Positions 35,702 through 48,297 of a stretch of DNA of 64,000 nucleotides are shown in pieces. The translations under genes and the position numbers were made by a program. Every line of letters starts with the position of its first letter. The stretch's first letter is position 1. The notes below the pieces were generated by a model that did no database searches, had not been told where the DNA came from, and was given only the letters and a program-made list of their open reading frames with translations. Source of the DNA: Ulva prolifera (lineage: Eukaryota > Chlorophyta > Ulvophyceae > Ulvales > Ulvaceae); contig CM041202.1 of assembly GCA_023078555.1 (NCBI GenBank), forward strand, positions 6,000,522 to 6,064,521. Direction: 5' to 3'.

Positions 35702-38700
35702 CGTGTGCTGTGCGTGCTGCGCATGCTGTGGCTGGTGCGGTGGCGCCTTGGATGCTTGTGTCCAGGTGACGCCGGATGCTGGGCACGCCTAGGGTGTATG
35801 GGTGCACGAGGGGCTGCAGACAGGGCAAGATGTTCAAGGGTTTGAATCAGGGTTTCAAGGTGCGCTGAGAGATTCACGTGGGGAGAGGTTCATGGGGCTG
35901 GAGTACACGGCCGGGTGCACAGCAGGGCAGGTAATGCGCCTAGGCATGAATCTGAGTCTGGGCCTAGCTTGGGAGCAGGCGTGATTTGGGGGCTGCGGAT
36001 GCTTTTTGGGCCAGAGAGGGAGGTGGGCGGGGGGATTGAGGGGGGGGGGGGGGGGGGGGGTGATGTTGACATAGGGAGCTGTGGAGCCGCGCTCCGCAAG
36101 CCAGCTCTCCTGACCACTTTGCAGGCCTGGCCGCAAAGTATGCTGACTTTACTGATTTATAGGGCCTTCTAGATTACTGCCTGGCTTTCAGGCCATTCCT
36201 TAGGTTTGAATAGATTTGCGGGCTGAAACAGTGGATGAGAGGGGAGGGGGCTTGCTGGCCTGGCAGGATGGCCGGGGCCACGGGGGGGATCCAGCTCGTC
36301 AACAACCAGTCCGCGCACAGTGGGCTGGGGGCGCTGACATTGGTGGCCCCACATCAGTGCACTGCAGTGCTCCCGCTTTGGAGCTCCTTCCGCACTGTGA
36401 GGTGAGGGGATGTTTTAAGCTCGCGAGCGAGCCTCGCACGGCAGCCGGCTGGGCCGCCGCTTGCACGGCATCGCTGTGCGGCTTTGCGCGCGCCAGGCCC
36501 CCTTTGCGGCCGTGGTGGTAGGCATGGTGGGCGGCGCCGTGTGATGCATTCATGCATGGGCCTTCCAGCGACGACGAGCCCATCCTGCCTACGATTCGTG
36601 GCCCGCTCTCCGGGGCCAGGCGGCCATGGTCCGAAGGTCGCGCTGCAGCTCTTGTCGGGGGGGGGGGGGGGGGGGGGGGGTTGAGGGCTCTGTGCCGGAT
36701 TCCCGCACAGGTCCTCTCCCGCACCCCCGGGTCCCTGTCCACCCCTGTCGCAGGCCCGGGCTGCACTTCAGCTAGTGCCCTCGGTATGTAGTTTCAAGTA
36801 TTTAGTTCAACAGAAGTTTAGCGGGCGTGTAGCAGGCTCTCATGTGGGAGAGGGACGGGGGCAGTGAGGACAAATTGTAGGACAGGGGCCGTACGAGAAG
36901 AGTGATGACGGTGGCGCGGCGGGTGCCGGGCGCCGCCACGCAGCGCGGTGTGGCTGCGCACGGCGCACCGTGCTTTGACAGGCTGCTGTGGTGAGGCCGT
37001 TTCTGTGGTGATCGGGTGTGTGTGGGCGGTGTGGCCTGCCCGTGACCGGGTGTTGTTGTGACGCCTCTTTTTATCATAAATTTTTTTATTTTTATTACTA
37101 TTATTATTCTTCTTATCATTATTACTATTTTGATGACTCTCGACCGATTCATATTTTCCGATTTTAACAACAGTGCGTTTTGGTCGCCAATGGGGCCCAG
37201 GCTGCTGCAGCGGCCGCCTGCAACTGGTCCGCCTTGCAGTGACAGAATATGTACAATAAAAGTGTTGGACAACCTGCATTAATTTTTTTATTCTTATTAC
37301 TATTATTATTCTTCTTATTATTATTACTATTTTGATGACTCTCGACCGATTCATTTTTTCCGATTTTAACAACAGTGCGTTTTGGTCGCCAATCGGGCCC
37401 AGGCTGCTGCAGCGGCCGCCTGCAACTGGTCCGCCTTCCAGTGACAGAATATGTACAATAAAAGTGTTGTGCTCGCAAGACAACCTGTCCCATGGGTGTA
37501 GTTAGAGGATGATAGCGACATCTCGCAGCTCATGTGTGTGTAGTGCACTCTGTGTACTGTGCATGCCCCGCGCGTTATGCATGAGCGGATGAGGGTGTGT
37601 GGTGGCTGCGAGCCAGGGAGGCCCTTGGGTGTGCCTGGCCTGGCCCTGGTGCAAGGCGCTGTGTCTAAACATCAAACGGCCTGGAAAGAAAGGCCGAGAT
37701 AGCTAGCGTGATCGCGAGTCAATTTGTGACATACCACTGCAGGGGTGCTGCGTGCACTGCTCGAGGCTGTCAGGGGGCTGGACTCCAGACACTCCCTGCG
37801 ACGCGCCCCTCGCTCGCTTACTGCTGCAGTAAAGTAAAGTAAACCTGAATTGCAGTGACTACACAAGCACACAGGTGTGGGACCACTGGATGTTTGTGCA
37901 CGCGGGGCGCAGGGTCGTCTGCTTGGGGTGGTGTGGAGTGGCTGCAGGGCCTGGGAGTCGCTGCGCCTTAGGTGACGGCTGTGGTGTGTTCCTGTGCACA
38001 CACGTGAATGCCCTGGCCGCTTTGACTGTCGAGTCGAACTCCAATTCGTGGAAATGTCTTGGCCGGACCACCACCTGGTGAGCAGGTGGGTGCTTTGTCC
38101 TGCGTGTTGATGCTGGCAATGCAGGTGGGGTGATGCTCCACTGCCATCGTCAATTTCGAGCACACTGGCGATGCACTGAGTTGAGTGGAGCCAGGTGTGA
38201 CTGTCTGGGAGTGTTTCCCCGGTGGATTACCACTTTGGCATGTGGAACATTTGGAGTCCTTGATGTCCCAGGACATGGCTTGTAGGTCTGCGCACAGGTT
38301 GCTTGACACACCTGTTGCTGTTTGAGTGGGACTCACGACTGCAAGGCTGAAGCGTCACTGCAACAGAGTTGATGCAGCTGAGTGTGCTTTTGCTTTTCGC
38401 ATGGCAGATAGTGTGGCATGAATCCCACCATCTGCAAGCAAGACACTGATATGCGGTTATGATAGGTCATCACACAGACAGATGATCCGCCTGGACATCC
38501 GACGAAAAGTTTGGTCTCAGGCATTGTGCTTACGTTTCGACCATTTTGCGAGTTCTGACAGTCGAAATACTTGCGTTGGACGGCTCTGTGTATGCTTCAG
38601 GTATTCTTGAATTGAGTATAAAGTCCAGAATTGACCGGGCCAATGGCACGTGTTGCATTATTCAACCCGTGTGTGTGGATTCCGCAGGGGTCTGGTGTTG

Positions 38701-39686
38701 AGACCATGCAGCGGCTGCACGAAGACCGAACCCAGTGCAATGCAGTGTTCGTACAGGTCGACAGGCAAGGTGGTTGATATCGTTGGATCAGTGCACTGTT
38801 CGCCAGAATCGACGTTCACATCGCGATGCACTACGAACATTCGACCGGCGGTTGCAATGAGTTTTCGGTGTACCTCCAAATCGCTTACCGACACGCTGCG
38901 CAAACCTCGTGCGGTAATGTGGTTCTGCAGCTACATCTGAAGGTGCCTACTAGGTTTGCCTATGTCGACATAGGGCCTGGCACGACTGCAGCTGAGCAAG
39001 CGATGGGAAGTACGGCAGTGTTGTTACGAGGCTGCGCCGAAAGGCTGAAATGATCTGATTGTTGTACGGCTGGGGCAGTGTGGATGTGATTGAGCTGCGC
39101 TGTAGAATTGTGCGATACCTGCAGCTCTTCGTGTCTCCTGTGACACCGCCATTTGTTTGTCCCGTTGACTACACCAGGTATGCAATCGTCTGTCTACAAC
39201 ATATGCTGTCATAGACATACCTCCCTTTCCGCCTGTGTCATTGTCTAGCAGGTCCTACGGCAGCCCAGCTGGGCCAGGGCCTGTAATCGCTTCACTGCCT
39301 TCGCCATGGCCACAAGATGGCTTGAAAGCCACACAGGGGCCTATCAAGCAGATATAGTCATGTTTTTCCATCGTCATAGGCGTCACACCTGGTCAAAAGC
39401 TCGACTTTGACTGAATACTGCCACAGGCAGATCTGAGCGTGGCCTGTGGGTGGACACTTGCGATAGTACAGGACGCGAAGGTTGCAGGAAATGATTTTTT
39501 GTGTCCTTCTCTAGTAACAGCTGTTTTCTCACAGCTGCTACATCTCAATCCGCTGTGCAGCAGCCATTTGCACGGTCTAGATATCTCCAGCCCAGATCCT
39601 GGCATAGATCTCAGCACAAACAGATGGTTGCTTTGGCAATGTACCACAACGCAAATTATAACTCATGCTTAGCCGGTGCTGTGTCT
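35702..39686. other. Gap between paralogues; repeats and G runs
   Basis: It holds G runs at 36040-36060 (21) and 36657-36680 (24), and the 200-bp tandem pair at 37079-37485. From about 38300 the composition becomes balanced and TGCATGCA-poor. Open stretches exist on both strands near 38650-39050, but I could not decide which is coding. Confidence 0.4.
37079..37485. repeat. Tandem pair of about 202-bp units with AT-rich head
   Basis: Each unit starts with an ATT/CTT-rich stretch, passes through GACTCTCGACCGATTC and a GC-rich block (GGCCGCCTGCAACTGGTCCG), and ends at GTACAATAAAAGTGTTG. The copies differ at only a few positions. The AATAAA near the end could be a polyadenylation signal, so this may be a duplicated 3' end of a transcribed unit. 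Confidence 0.85.
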
Positions 39687-39904
39687 ATGAAATTTTTGTC
39701 AACACCGCGTATCGTTGTACAAATTGCGTGTGGAATCTGTTTTCTGCTGCCTGTCCACTGCAACATGCAGGCCTTCGAAGTCGACCTTGTTGCACTCCCG
39801 GAAGTTCCCCCCACGGGATTGGCCTACAAAGAAGTAGCCACGTCCATGATACGGAGAGACGCAATTACAGCAGAGCCATGTATCCCTTCAGCATTCAAAA
39901 GCAG
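39687..39904 (+). CDS. Possible first exon with signal peptide
   Basis: The frame starts MKFLSTPRIVVQIACGICF and continues LLPVHCNMQAF before a polar stretch (EVDLVALPEVPPTGLAYKEV). It ends at a donor (AAAAGCAG, then GTGTTT) with phase 2. The N-terminus has the basic-hydrophobic-polar plan of a secretory signal. It lies on the same strand as, and 3.3 kb upstream of, paralogue B and could be its first exon. Codon use is not GC3-rich. Connecting exons were not resolved. Confidence 0.35.
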
Positions 39905-40024
39905 GTGTTTCCAGCTCTACCAAGCGAAAGTTCCCCTTCAGTTCATCGACGAATCACGAGCCACACTTCCCAGGAGTCAAGAGTCACGCTTCTCGTGACC
40001 GCCGCGTCAAATCGGGTCAGCGTT

Positions 40025-40075
40025 GCCACCTGTAGTGGCAGGCCACCTGTAGTGGCAGGCCACCTGTGGTGGCAG
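40025..40075. repeat. 17-bp tandem triplet, each unit self-complementary
   Basis: Three units GCCACCTGTAGTGGCAG (the third with GTGGT). Each unit can fold (GCCAC...GTGGC). Confidence 0.9.
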
Positions 40076-40365
40076 AGGCTGCATCTGTCACAAGAATCAG
40101 AAGGTTAGAGGATAGAACCTCCCCATGCCTGCGCACCATTCTGGAACTGCAGCAGCACAGGAGCACGGCTGCCAAAGACTGATCAATGCAGAGCTGGCTG
40201 CATATGACCAGCACGACTTGGACTGCTCCGCCAGGCACACAGAATGTCCGCTTGCTTGAGTACAAAGCAAAGTGGGAGGTTAGCAGCCAGGCCCGAGGTG
40301 GCTGACGCTCACCAGCATGTCACCTGACCTAGTGTCAATTTCTCTGAATGTGTTGCGCAGTCACG

Positions 40366-40420
40366 TCACTGTGCATCAAGGACAAAGTCGGAGAGGCAGG
40401 TGCTCAGGTGCTGTGTGTGA
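40366..40420 (+). repeat. Family 1 repeat fragment
   Basis: It has CATCAAGGACAAAGTCGGAG, then AGGCAGGTGCTCAGGTGCTG, matching the family 1 left end. Confidence 0.5.
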
Positions 40421-43156
40421 TCTATTCAGCTGTCTTCACGTGGGTCAGCACTGCACCCCAATCCAACCCAATCCATGGAATTCGCATAAGGGAAGGGGGG
40501 GAGGTATGGTGGGGAGGAAGCAGGGTGGTAGAGGAAGCCATGCCAGAGGGACTTGCCACTGAAGGGCACATTGCCTGCGCTGGACGGCCTCCATTGGACG
40601 CCTTCCGCAACTGTTGATGCCTTGTGAGGTGCCCTCCTGGCGGTTGTGGAACTCGCAATAAGCGCCTTGGGCGCCTCAGACCTCACCAGGCTAGCTCAAG
40701 CAGCCAATCAGGGGAGGGCTAGCTGCAGTTGGTACACTGTGATGGCCCAGGGGCCAAGATCTGCTGGGAGTGGGCTTTGTGATGCACATGATCTGGTGCT
40801 GTGAAGACTATCTCTCTATGACACATCAGCGTCTGCGCTCACAGCATTGTGAATTCTGCTGTGGAGCACTGTGGAGCGCATCTTGTTGTTTGTGATGATG
40901 TGGCAACTGATTGCCTCTACCTTGTCTTGGCATGTCATCATATGATTGTCTTGTACAGAGCAGGTCTCTCTGGATGATAGTGCACGCTGCCACATCAGTT
41001 GTCTGATGTGGAGCAGGTATCTCTATCATGCATCAGCAATCTGTCTGGGTTGCGCAGCTGTGCAGCTGTTTCGGAGATCATAAGAGTTGATTGCTGGTGC
41101 TGATCAGCAGATTGCAGTAAGTAGTTTTGCTACAGCTGCTAGCGGGAGCTGGATCACATCAGGCCAAGCCTGATGCTGCAACATGTTGCAACATGCTGCT
41201 GTAGGACTACAGCACTGCAGCTTCCGTGACAGAACCAACACAGCAGCTTCCCGGGCGGCACGACTAGCTGCCAGGAGCATGCACAAAGAGATGTCAGGTA
41301 GTGTAGCTGGCATGTGGCATGATGACGCCGTACAGATTGCTGCACGATTGCGCACCTGCCCTGTTCAATGCAGAGCGCGACTGTAGGCCCACGGCGCCTG
41401 GAAGTGCCAGCCACCACCTATTGGTCAGAGGGACAGCAAACACACGACATCATCTCATGTGCTATTTCTGGATTCACACGCGCGATAGGCGCGTGCACAA
41501 AACTGCAGCAGCTTGTTCCGCTGGGTTGGCCCGAATGCAGCTTTGCCCTCGGCTGACATCCGCCCACCGGCACCGACGCATGCAGCCTCTGAGTCCACGT
41601 ATGCAAACAATCGTGTAATTCACGTCCGCGTAGCCTCGCGACAGTGTCTTTTCCCTGGCTGCGAGTGAGCTCTCGTAGACACTCCAGTGCACAGCTTCCT
41701 CAGCGCCATGGATCTAGAGCCATGTCCACGCACTGCAGTCTCGGCGGCATATTGTGCCCATCTAGCATCAGCTGTCAGTTATTGGCGAGACTATGGCAAA
41801 TCATGATGACGTGGCAAGATCGGAGCTCAGGTTTGTTGCTGGGTCTGGACCTTTTCAATAGCACCAGCATGCTCAATCTGCCAAACACGATGACACGTCA
41901 AGAACCTCAACGGACATTGACCAAAATAGGCGGCAAAAGGCTCTGCAGGTGCTGGCTGATATGCAGTTGCCTTGCTGCAGTCAAATAATTCACAAGTTGA
42001 CTGCATGTAGCACCTCAGGCATCACCTGGCAACAGGGCACATCACATGCGCATCACACTGCCCCAAACGTAGAACAGTCACAGATCAGCCCAGCCACTCT
42101 GGCGCAACCTCCTGACACACTCCCAATGGCACTTCCAAAATCCCCTCTCGCACACAAAGCTGGGGGAGGCGAGGCGATCTTTTCAACGAACAGGTGCTGC
42201 CATGGCTTATGTGGCAACCCGGCTGTCGTAATGCCCAGTTTTTGCATCGTGGTCGGGATCAGGCGAGCAAAGCGATGGCTGGTGTTGGACAATGCGAATA
42301 GCCCAGTCACACTGCATCTTCAATCCATCTGATAGCCACTCTTGCATGACCGTCCTGGCAGCTGTATCACCTGCGGCCAACTCGAACACGGATGACAGCG
42401 GCTTAGCTCTGCCGTGTGAAAGCCGAGCATGTCTGTGCATCCATTGCGCCATGTCTGGACCGCTGCAGCAAAGCACAACTAACTAAACGTAATGCAATGC
42501 ATATCGACCAACGCTGCAACTGTGCTACAGGCGTGTTATGTAATGCGCTCCGGGATATGGGTGACGACGAAGTCGCGATAAGACGTCCCTGGCCGGATGG
42601 ACGTGTGCCATGTCGACAAGCCCCTCGGCTCACAATTGCGCCGGTCCCTGACGGCTGCCTGATGCCTCGGCGTGGGAAGACCACATGCGAGCCAAATAAG
42701 TGTCCTGGTTCATGGGGCGCCCGTTGCGCGACACATCTCAGGAATCTCCCGCACACAGATTTGACGTACCTGTGGCAGCACTTGCTTATTCGAGTCGCAG
42801 CTTCGCGGAAGGTCACAGCGCAGATCTGCATTCCTTGAATCATTTGAATTATTTCTCAATCTTAGTTCTTCTAGCGTCTTGAAAGCGCAATTTCTGTCGC
42901 TTGTATGCTAGCGGCCGGCTAGAGCGTTAACCAGCACAGGCGCGGTCACAGACGTGTTACAGATAGACTGGCGTCCGTTAGCGCGCACTGGACCCGCAGC
43001 GCCCGGCAGACTTCGTGATGCAAGCAGATATGATCTGCAATTGGCGCTGACACGCCTAGAAGCCATCTCAAAAGCCGCCCTGCTTGGACCGGAGATTCGG
43101 AGCCGGCCGGGCGCGATTGAAACACCGCCAGACTCAGTGCCCTACGCTCCCCACAG

Positions 43157-46100
43157 GCATCAGAAGTCACAGTCATGCAGTGGAAGGAGAAAAACAATGC
43201 GCTCTTCGAGATCGACTCCCAAGGTTCGATCACTGACGCCTATGGCACGAACGAGCTCGACACTTCCCTCGACCTCCAGGCAGACCTGGAGGTCTACCGA
43301 CTTCAAGTTCAGCAGGACATGGGAGATGTGTTGAAGCTCATGCAGATTTCGCTGCCGATGCACCTTGCCCTCGCTGTCATCGGCGCAGGTCTGTTCTGGA
43401 CCTCGGTACTGAGGTGTGATCCTTTCGACTTCGCTGAGCTGTATGCACAAGCCCTGACATGCCAAACTGGACGAGTAAAACAATACTCACTTGTTGAGCA
43501 TACTTCCTGGCCAAGCCGCTCGCGTAAGCATGTGACACGGGCTGCGATATAGGCTTTGTCCGCTCCAGACAACGACTGTTCAGAGCGGAGGTGCACACGT
43601 GTGTACGGATGAGCACTATCTCCCGTCTTGCCGATAGATGATGTATTATTTTTTGTGATGTCCGAGGAATACCGGCTCTGAATCAAACATGTTCCTTGTG
43701 GTGCGGTCCAACCGCGGCATTACACAGAGCGCAGCTAGATTGCGCGTGGCACAGGTCTACACAGTAATGCGGATTTGAACAATCGCAATGTTCACGAAGG
43801 CGAAGTAGCTCGTCAAAACTTCCTTCCCAGCCCGGTCAACCCTTCCAGCGCGCTGCGTCGGGCCATGTAATTTAGACTGCATGCATACGCGCGCTATATC
43901 GCGATGCATCGCCGCAGCGCGCGCATGCGGTATATATCAATTGCGCTCATGGTGCTGATCGCTGTCGTCGCCGTCATGACGACTCACGGCGTTGGATCTC
44001 CTGCACGAACGTGCGTCGCATAGGCCGCACGCTTTGCAGTTGCATATTTGCTATCGTTTATGGCGCTGCAGCATTGCCGCGGAACGCATCGACGTCGTTG
44101 CAACGCGATTGAGGCAGTGGTCGAAGTGCGTGCTGGTTGCAGTGTTCACTTTGTGCACATGGACCGTGTGTGAAGCGTTCACCTGTGCACGCGGAACAAG
44201 CTGCGGTCCGAGTCTCAGGCTGCAAATGCATGCGGGCCCACGTTTCACCTATCGCGTGTGTTTGTTGGCCGAGCTCGTGCACAGTTGCGTGCGAGAACCC
44301 CGCGCAACTGCGTTCCATTCTGGCGGAGTCGTGGCCTCTTTGCGGAATTGTTTGACCTCTCAAACATCAGTCGAACTTAACGAATAAGGGCAGCTGCAGT
44401 AGCTGTCTCCCAGTGGTCGATCCGGCTTGTGCTGCACGTGCAAAGGTCGCGCCTGGACATCGCGATCGCCCCGGCACAAGCGCACGTGCATAAGGCGAAA
44501 ATCGACGGATCCGTCTGGTTTCCGGCTCTCACGCGAGGTGTCTCTCTCACGTGATGCGGCTGGTGTGCACATAACAGCGGGACCAGGCCAAGTTTGCCCA
44601 AGCCACCTAATCACACAAAATACTATTATCATTGCCATGAGAATCACGCATGGGTGTGAGCCCAGACCGCATGATGTACATGATATACACCATGCATGTA
44701 CCTGGGTGGGGGTGCCTACCTCAGCTGCAGCAGTCTTCCTTGTCTGGCTGCGACACCATTTAACATGCCATGGTCCAGAATGCTTGCTGCATGTTCGCCT
44801 TTGTCACAGCTCCTGCTGTCGGGGCTTGTGCAGCCTAAGACGCTGCGTGCCATCTCTACTTGGCCATATCCGCCTTCGGACAGGGCATGGGCTGCAAAGG
44901 TGTCCATGCCATGCATGTGGCAACCCCACAACACCACCTCACACCCCAGATATTTGCAGCCCTGAGCTACGATCTTGGGAGTGGCACTGCCTCGAGCTGC
45001 ATTTTAATATTGCCTTGTTTAAGTACAACAGGAGTACAAGCCATGCACAGGGCTGCCCAGTTGTGGCGCCAGCTGTGCGCATCAGTAGTACTGCACCTGG
45101 CACCAGTCTCTCGCCCAGCCCTGTCCTGTCACGCATGGATCACATTTCACCTGCAGATTGATTGTAACTTGATCCTGCAGGTGGAACAAAAACAGACACA
45201 TACAAACCCCCTCCTCCCACCCACCGCAGCACACATGCACATCTGTTGCAAACTCCACACATGCAAGAGGGACTGTAAGCACAAGCGAGTAGCACCGACG
45301 CCAACACATCACAGGCTCGCGAGCGAGAGGATGTGCCCTCAGTAGTCCCGTCCTTGTCCCAGCACCCCCTTCACCCCGGCCCGGCGGAACCCGCCCTGCA
45401 CCCTTGAAGCCACTGACACGCCAGCTTGTGCCGTGCAGCGGCATCCTCGCGGCGTTTGTGCTACTGGAGCTCGTTTGCGTCGCTGCGTGCGCCATCATCA
45501 TCAGCCGCTGCCAGCGCGGCCTCGCGCCCCCCGCGTCCTCCATCTCTGACGGCCCCCCCCCTGAGTCGGCCCTCCAGGGTCGCGGCGCCGCTGTCGTCCT
45601 CTCCAACATCTTCCTCTCTGCCACCGCCGTCGTCTTCACGGGCCTCCTCATCGCAGTGCGCCCCCCAACCCTCGGACGATCGAATCAACCCTCGGTAAAT
45701 AGAACTGCCCAAATTCTGACCCTGAGCAGAGGTCATACATGTTTTATTTTTCGGGAGGTGTGTCAGACTCACTATATCCATCCGGGCTGTGGCTGACAAA
45801 GGGGGCCAGGTGATTGCAGGCGATCAGCATATGGCACCACTACACGCACGTGCCCGGTGCGGACCCGGCGCCGACGATGCCGGGCGTCGACACTGGCGCC
45901 GCGGCGCAGGCGCTGCTCTACCTCGTGCTCGCCTCCTGCGTGCCACTCGCGTGGCTGCGCCTGCGAACGCACCTCCACGGCGGCGACCTCGAGTCCTCGC
46001 TGCTCCGCATCTCGGCGGCCACGTTCTCCGCCCCCGCCGCCGCGGCCGCCGCGGGGTATCTGTACGTCATCCTGAACGCCGCCGGCGCAATCGGCCGCAA

Positions 46101-46191
46101 CGCGCTCGTGCTCGACAACTCGCTTGCCCTCCTCGCCGCCGCCGCCGCGCTCGTGGAGGCTGTCATCTGGCGCGTCAACGTCGCCGAGTGA
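43157..46191 (+). CDS. Polytopic membrane protein, paralogue B (5' end unresolved)
   Basis: Supported exons are 43157-43413, 45439-45655 and 45820-46191 (TGA); the phases (2, then 0) are the same as in paralogue A at 32691-35701. The first exon holds a charged, possibly coiled segment (DLQADLEVYRLQVQQD) and helix ISLPMHLALAVIGAGLFW. The second holds GILAAFVLLELVCVAACAII and VLSNIFLSATAVVFTGLLIA. The third holds ALLYLVLASCVPLAWLRLR, SAPAAAAAAGYLYVIL and SLALLAAAAALVEAVIW. The DLESSLLRISAATFSA segment matches DSDLLRVAAAAFTAS in A, the clearest sign of common origin. Loops are shorter than in A. 5' exons may include 39687-39904. A further open stretch that may be an exon is about 41831-41943. 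Function is unknown. Confidence 0.65.
43904..44023 (+). CDS. Small ORF (39 aa) with signal-peptide-like sequence
   Basis: MHRRSARMRYISIALMVLIA and VVAVMTTHGVG form a basic start, a hydrophobic core and a polar end, typical of a secretory signal. It lies in the 2-kb first intron of paralogue B. A donor-like GTGCGT sits near its end (44011), so it may instead be a first exon of another gene. Confidence 0.3.
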   Translation: MHRRSARMRYISIALMVLIAVVAVMTTHGVGSPARTCVA

Positions 46192-46289
46192 GGGCGCGGT
46201 GCATGCTTCGTGCTGTGGATTGGTGGAAGCCGTCATCTGGCGCATCATCGTCGTCGAGTGAGGACGCTGTGCATGCTGCGTGCTGTGGG
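46154..46289 (+). repeat. 70-bp tandem duplication of the last codons of paralogue B
   Basis: Unit 1 starts TGGAGGCTGTCATCTGGCGC and contains the final 12 codons, the stop and 3' sequence. Unit 2 (from 46224) repeats it as TGGAAGCCGTCATCTGGCGC with several changes, and keeps an in-phase GAGTGA. The upstream stop makes unit 2 non-coding. Confidence 0.85.
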
Positions 46290-48297
46290 TGTGTGCTGTG
46301 CGCCACGTGCCATGGTGGTCTGCGTGCTGTGTTCCGATACGCAGCGCTGGGATGGTTATTTTTTGTATGATTTGTTGTATCGCAGAAGGTCCCTGAAGAG
46401 GATGCACATTATGATCTCGAGAAATATGCTGGGGGGGAGGGGAGGAGGATGGGCTGAAGTGGTTGGGCCCAGCATGTCTCTGTACCAGCAGGCCGCTTCT
46501 GCTTCAACAAGCAGCATGGCAGAGAGAGCATTCATGCATGCAAATCGCCATAATTGATTATTTTATTGAGACCGGGTGCGAACCTGGTTGTTGCTTATAT
46601 TTTTTGGGTCATAGCAGAATAGGCAGTGTCGTAGAAAGAGGGTGGCAAACTTCAGGCTGGATGGCTGTCTGGGATCCGCACTGGCAGCCTCCGGTGTTGC
46701 CAAAGCCAAAAAAATTGCATGGAAAATGGGCTTGGCCAAGCGCATCCGCACTCCCTGCCAAGCGCACGCCACAGCAGTCCTGGACCTCCACTACATCAGA
46801 CTGGCAGCTGTGTTTCATCCATGCTGTTGTCTCGAGTTGGTGGATGTCCTGAAGCTGTATGCCGCACAGCAGCTTGAGTCGGCAATGCATGATGGGATTG
46901 AGCTGCACAGCGTCCAGGTCTCGCCGCTACAATCCGATACAGGGGCTCCAGAGTGTAGTTCAGGCGGCATGTCGATCCTCTCAGGTGGCAAGCGAACGAT
47001 CCGCCTCAAACCCGTGTCACGCTCGACTGCCTGTGTGTCGCGGCAAGAGGTGTGAAGCATGACTGGATCTGACCATGCATCCAATCGTGCAATATAACAC
47101 GACCTGGCATCGTGTTGTCCAGATCGTGGAGGCCTGTCGCGCGGGATGTAAATGTCAGCACTGCGTCCACTGTCATCTCGGGTGACTGTTCACCACCCCT
47201 GTGCTGCCTGGCACTGTTCGGGCAGAGACATCGCCGACTTCAGTCACTCTAGCTCTCCATGCATGTTATCACGGGTGCTTTCGCACTCAGCGAGAGCATT
47301 GAAGGCGCCTGTGTGAGTGAACACATGTGACTTCAGATTTGCTATACTTTTGCATGTCCCTGCTGTCACCTTCACGCCATACCATCAGTCAGTAGCACCC
47401 TGGCAGAGGCACCCCACAGTGCACCCTGCAGGCCTCCATGCATGCTGCAGGCCTCCATGCACCGCCCTGCTGGTGCCAGTCACTTCAGGCGAGCCCGGTG
47501 AGTGGGAGCACTCCGTGTGTGATAACGAGACAGTCGGACAGGTAGGCAGCGCCGCAGTTTCCGCACAGAGACACAGCGCGATAGTTGATTAAGCCACACA
47601 GCAGTTGTCTCCCAGCGCACAACGACTCCAAGGCAACACAGCCATGCAACACCACCCTCAAGACAAGCCCGCACACAGCACACACAAATACCGCCGACTC
47701 GTTGGCAGGAAGCGTACAACTGCCACACAGCAGCACACACGTGTACCCCCGACTCCACCGCCTGACACCGCCTTGGCAGGCAGCCTACAGCTGGCTGCAT
47801 TCGTGACATGACACCATTCTGTTTACACATAGCCCACACACGGGCCGTGATACAGCAAGACATATGATACAGTCTAAGTATGTGACACACTCAATTCCGT
47901 CACACTCCAAGCAACAAACATCCCCTGCTAGACCTCATGGCAGACCCCCCTTTCTCAGAACACCCTTCATGCACAAGATTTACCAACTCAGATTTACTTG
48001 ACCAACCAGTCCCAGGCCAAAGTAGCTGGCTCCGATTACCATGCATATGCACAAATCGCCTGTTCTGATGCACATCCTCAACAAAGAGCGCCTGCGTGCT
48101 GCACACGCACAGTCCTACTGGTGTAATGCACACACTCAGCACAGCGCAGACCCTGTCACAGGCAGCGAACCGCAGCACGCAGCACACTCGTGCGGCCGGC
48201 AGCAACGCGCACGCCACAGACACAGCACGAAGCCGACACAGACCGCGAACGTGTTGCATACTCCGCACAGCGCTAGCGCGTCGATGTCACCCCTCGG
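46290..48297. other. Convergent gap between paralogue B and the LRR gene
   Basis: It should hold both 3' untranslated regions. A family 1-like fragment lies near 47515-47600, and CA-rich DNA fills 47600-48290. No coding exon was recognised. Confidence 0.45.

Noticed and set aside
38650-39053. Open frames on both strands (plus 38826-39053, minus 38658-38903)
   Set aside because: Both look peptide-like, but no domain, no decisive splice phase and no link to paralogue B could be shown.
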